Shown here: one piece after another, positions 8,426-10,146 of the stretch | How positions within the stretch are numbered: position 1 is the first letter of the stretch | How the letters are laid out: each line of letters begins with the position of its first letter | Assembly (NCBI GenBank): GCA_030596245.1 | Contig: JAUVKN010000133.1 | Span: 1-10,146, forward strand | DNA from: Bacteroidia bacterium | GTDB lineage: Bacteria; Bacteroidota; Bacteroidia; Bacteroidales; GCA-2748055 | DNA: 10,146 nt | Reading direction: 5' to 3' | The notes under the pieces: model-generated | What the model was told of the DNA's origin: nothing | Database searches by the model: none | Seen by the model: the letters and a program-made list of their open reading frames with translations, nothing else | Translations under genes and position numbers: made by a program

Positions 8426-9343
8426 ATGAGACAGCTCATTTTTACATTGTTTTTCGTAATACTTTCAGCATCAGGATTTACACAGAATAAGATCCTCCCC
8501 CTCTGGGAAGGTGATCCTCCCAACTACAGGGAGACCGGTGAGGTGACCATCTGGGACACATCAGATATTGTGAGGGTAAGGCTGGTTCAACAACCCGATA
8601 TTGCTGTGTTCCTCCCCTCAAAGAAGAATGCCACTGGCGAGGCAGTGATAATATGTCCGGGCGGAGGATACCATATCCTTGCCTATGATTGGGAGGGGAG
8701 TGATATTGCCCGTTGGCTTAATTCCCATGGTATTGCTGCTTTTGTTCTGAAGTACCGGCTTCCGGGTTCAAAAAGTAATATAGTGCCTTATAAATCTCCG
8801 CTTATGGATGCCCAGAGGGCCATGCGACTGGTCCGGTATCATGCAAATGCGTGGAATGTGGATGCTGGTAAGATAGGTATTATGGGTTTTTCAGCAGGAG
8901 GTCATCTTGCTTCCACCCTCTCCACCCATTTCGATGCTGGAGACCCGTCCAACGATGATCCTGTGGAGCAGATGAGCTGCAGACCCGATTTTTCGGTGCT
9001 TATCTACCCGGTTGTCTCCTTCACTGCTGACTTCTCCCATGCCGGATCACATAAAACCCTGCTCGGTGAGGATGCAGATGACAAGCTGGTTAGACATTTT
9101 TCCAATGAATTGCAGGTAACTGAAGAGACTCCGCCTGCAATCCTGATCCATTCAGGAGATGATAAGGTCGTTCCGGTTGAAAACAGCATTGTATATTATG
9201 AGGCACTGCTGGAAAACCAGATCGCAGCCGAGTTACATATCTATCCATATGGAGGACACGGATTCTCCCTTGCCATTGGACAGGGCCATCTCTCCACATG
9301 GCCCAACCGTGTGATTGAGTGGATCAACTATTTGTATGAATAG
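8426..9343 (+). CDS. secreted alpha/beta-hydrolase, probable carbohydrate esterase (BD-FAE/acetyl-esterase-like)
   Basis: 305 residues. An N-terminal hydrophobic leader (about 1-19, ending SASGFTQ) suggests export, with no lipobox. Typical alpha/beta-hydrolase features appear in order: the oxyanion-hole loop CPGGGYHILAYDWEG (from residue 77), the nucleophile elbow GFSAGGHLAS with S156, the acid HSGDDKVVP with D246 as the likely catalytic Asp, and the base GGHGFS with H278. The length and these motifs fit the BD-FAE/xylan-esterase-like group that removes acetyl or feruloyl groups from plant or algal polysaccharides, so it probably de-esterifies the glycan attacked by the upstream enzymes. A peptidase or lipase role is less likely. 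It is the last gene of the run, 91 nt after the GH140-like gene, and is followed by a hairpin. I saw no clear promoter in the 91-nt gap. The acyl group removed cannot be deduced. Confidence 0.85.
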   Translation: MRQLIFTLFFVILSASGFTQNKILPLWEGDPPNYRETGEVTIWDTSDIVRVRLVQQPDIAVFLPSKKNATGEAVIICPGGGYHILAYDWEGSDIARWLNSHGIAAFVLKYRLPGSKSNIVPYKSPLMDAQRAMRLVRYHANAWNVDAGKIGIMGFSAGGHLASTLSTHFDAGDPSNDDPVEQMSCRPDFSVLIYPVVSFTADFSHAGSHKTLLGEDADDKLVRHFSNELQVTEETPPAILIHSGDDKVVPVENSIVYYEALLENQIAAELHIYPYGGHGFSLAIGQGHLSTWPNRVIEWINYLYE

Positions 9344-9365
9344 GCGAAATGCTGATGCTGGTTGA

Positions 9366-9419
9366 CCAAATATCTGACAAAGTTTCGGATCAGAAAATAT
9401 TTGGAGATTTTCTTTTGTT
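9366..9419 (+). terminator. putative operon terminator after the esterase gene
   Basis: CCAAATAT (9366-9373) pairs with ATATTTGG (9397-9404), extended inward by CTGA (9374-9377) with TCAG (9390-9393) and a 3-nt A bulge. A T-rich tract (9408-9419) follows after a few bases. It sits 23 nt after the esterase stop and closes the six-gene run. The bulge and the offset T-tract make it a weaker intrinsic terminator than the one after the tRNA. The T-tract also overlaps the tRNA promoter's -33 element. Confidence 0.5.
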
Positions 9420-9444
9420 GAATTAAAAAATTCCTCTATTTTTG
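9414..9444 (+). promoter_or_regulatory. Bacteroidota-type promoter of tRNA-Asp
   Basis: TTTG at 9414-9417, a 19-nt AT-rich spacer, and TATTTTTG at 9437-9444 match the Bacteroidota sigma-ABfr consensus (TTTG at -33, TAnnTTTG at -7) exactly, with normal spacing. Transcription would begin near 9451, about 50 nt before the tRNA, leaving a short leader for processing. Confidence 0.75.
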
Positions 9445-9502
9445 CGACGCATTTGAATGATGCACGTTCTAAGATAAAATACCATAGTCATCAATAGATT
9501 AA

Positions 9503-9577
9503 GGTCTGGTAGTTCAGTTTGGTTAGAATGCCGGCCTGTCACGCCGGAGGTCGCGGGTTCGAGTCCCGTCCAGACCG
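9503..9577 (+). tRNA. tRNA-Asp (anticodon GTC)
   Basis: The 75-nt cloverleaf folds completely. The acceptor stem is GGTCTGG (9503-9509) with CCAGACC (9570-9576) and discriminator G at 9577. The D stem is GTTC/GAAT with loop AGTTTGGTTA. The anticodon stem is CCGGC/GCCGG (9531-9535, 9543-9547) with loop CTGTCAC and anticodon GTC at 9538-9540. The T arm is GCGGG-TTCGAGT-CCCGT (9553-9569). The anticodon reads GAC/GAT, hence aspartate. The 3' CCA is not encoded (the next bases are CAA), so CCA must be added by a nucleotidyltransferase. It has its own promoter and terminator. Confidence 0.97.
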
Positions 9578-9582
9578 CAATT

Positions 9583-9617
9583 AAAGCCTGGAAGTCACTG
9601 ACTTTCAGGCTTTTCTT
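9583..9617 (+). terminator. rho-independent terminator of tRNA-Asp
   Basis: A 14-bp stem (9583-9596 with 9600-9613) that is perfect apart from one G-T wobble encloses a 3-nt loop ACT, and the right arm runs into TTTTCTT. It begins six bases after the tRNA. The A-rich left foot means it could also terminate transcripts coming from the right on the other strand. Confidence 0.85.
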
Positions 9618-9619
9618 GT

Positions 9620-9665
9620 ATTAACAACCAGATGCCACGTCAGATTAACAACCAGAATTAACAAC
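9620..9665 (+). repeat. short direct repeats ATTAACAACCAGA
   Basis: The 13-mer ATTAACAACCAGA occurs at 9620-9632 and 9644-9656, and its first nine bases occur again at 9657-9665. The intervals are 24 and then 13 bases. It lies just beyond the tRNA terminator at the start of the AT-rich stretch. The function is unknown: possibilities are local slippage, a protein-binding site, or debris from an insertion. Confidence 0.6.
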
Positions 9666-9768
9666 TATGTATTAATTTGGATTCTTCGTCCGCATCGACT
9701 GATAACGATAGGATGTCGTTGTAATTTACTGATACACAAAGGTCTATCAGGTGGTAATAAGGATTCAT
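9658..9768 (-). pseudogene. small hypothetical reading frame, 36 codons, possible coding remnant
   Basis: ATG at 9768 on the minus strand opens a 36-residue frame (starting MNPYYHLIDLC, ending KLIHSC) that stops inside the repeat tract. It is in the same frame as the remnant just upstream, separated from it only by a TAG at 9774-9772 and an AAA codon. The residue mix looks protein-like rather than random. It may be the first part of a truncated gene or a continuation of the decayed gene upstream. I do not recognise a family. A chance frame is quite possible. Confidence 0.25.
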
Positions 9769-9771
9769 TTT

Positions 9772-9950
9772 CTACAATTTCATCCCATGCATTTTTTCAT
9801 CCAGTTCTTTCCAATTAAGAATATGCTTAGATAGCTCTGTTGGAGCTACAAAAACCTCAGTATTTATTGGGGTTTTTGCATTAGCAGTGTCTTATTCAGT
9901 GTCTTTAATGGAATAATCGTACTTGTTTTAATTAAAAATACTGAATGCTC
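9772..9950 (-). pseudogene. decayed C-terminal portion of the minus-strand gene at the right edge
   Basis: Directly past the TAA that ends the edge gene, the next frame reads as plausible protein: NKYDYSIKDTE, then a TAA at 9894-9892, then DTANAKTPINTEVFV and APTELSKHILNW to MHGMKL and a TAG at 9774-9772. A second in-frame TAA lies at 9930-9928. Adding one T to the TTTT run near 9954 would join this frame to the upstream gene. One frameshift and two nonsense codons therefore separate the edge gene from a natural-looking C-terminus, which suggests the gene is no longer intact. No family is recognised. The evidence is only the quality of the translated text. Confidence 0.4.
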
Positions 9951-10146
9951 TTAAAACATGCTGTACTGCTGGTCAATTTTGGGGTGGAAAGTCCCAATAA
10001 TAACAAATGGATTTGGGGCATTTTTAATATGATGAATCAATGTCGTTCCCATGTAGAAAAATAAATCCTTGGTTAACGCAAAGTCATCATAGTATTTCCT
10101 CCTTACATCCCAACATGCCTTTTCTTCATTCCCATCATGTTGTTTT
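9951..10146 (-). CDS. hypothetical protein, partial (enters from the right edge), possibly 3'-truncated
   Basis: On the minus strand the frame is open from the right edge to a TAA at 9953-9951, giving 64 visible residues with no start codon in the window. The text is well-formed protein: WDVRRKYYDDFALTKDLFF, then YMGTTLIHHI, then NAPNPFVIIGTFHPKIDQQY before the stop. The block NPFVIIGTFHPK looks like a conserved core, but I cannot assign a family. The stop directly follows a TTTT run and may be a frameshift product, since coding-like sequence continues in another frame downstream. The gene converges on the tRNA and PUL operon and lies in AT-richer DNA. It could be an accessory gene in decay. 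Confidence 0.5.
   Translation of the reverse strand, partial: KQHDGNEEKACWDVRRKYYDDFALTKDLFFYMGTTLIHHIKNAPNPFVIIGTFHPKIDQQYSMF

Noticed and set aside
9850..9877. Hairpin AAAAACCTCA / TGGGGTTTTT with T runs on both sides
   Set aside because: It could be a bidirectional terminator, but it has a wobble pair and an 8-nt loop and falls inside the decayed coding frame, so it is not listed as a terminator.
9565..10146. A duplicated tRNA 3' end marking an attachment site
   Set aside because: No second copy of the tRNA's 3' sequence is visible downstream in the window.

Overview
The window looks like a member of the Bacteroidota. Two stretches match that phylum's unusual promoter (TTTG or TTG, a 19-nt spacer, then TAnnTTTG), at 9414-9444 and, less perfectly, at 2697-2726. 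The secreted proteins are a mix of lipoproteins and signal-peptidase-I exports, and the gene content is that of a polysaccharide utilization locus (PUL). The tRNA gene does not encode its CCA end. I cannot fix the genus. A marine or gut Bacteroidales/Marinilabiliales-type organism is a guess from gene content.

Positions 1-9343 hold six genes on the + strand, closely spaced (gaps of about 71, 43, 1, 41 and 91 nt), probably one transcript with possible internal promoters. In order: the 3' part of an ADP-ribosylglycohydrolase-fold protein with a C-terminal beta-sandwich; a lipoprotein FAD-dependent oxidoreductase (FAD_oxidored type); a GH78 alpha-L-rhamnosidase with all expected catalytic motifs; a lipoprotein cysteine-type sulfatase resembling iduronate-2-sulfatase; a lipoprotein TIM-barrel protein that resembles DUF4038/GH140-type proteins; and a secreted alpha/beta-hydrolase esterase. 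An imperfect hairpin with a T-rich tail follows the last gene.

Together these read as a catabolic cassette for a sulfated, probably acylated, rhamnose-containing glycan. The sulfatase and esterase would remove substituents, GH78 would release L-rhamnose, and the GH140-like protein would cut a neighbouring linkage. An ulvan-like or pectin-like (rhamnogalacturonan) substrate would fit, but the sequence does not decide between them. No SusC/SusD pair, sugar transporter or regulator lies in the window, so the locus must extend to the left.

Positions 9400-9613 hold a self-contained tRNA-Asp(GTC) unit: promoter, tRNA and a strong rho-independent terminator. After the terminator the DNA becomes clearly AT-richer (about a quarter to under 40% GC in sampled lines, against roughly 45-60% in the operon). 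It carries a short repeat (ATTAACAACCAGA) and a minus-strand gene that enters from the right edge. That gene appears decayed at its 3' end: one frameshift, two in-frame stops, and then a further coding-like tail. I do not recognise this gene.
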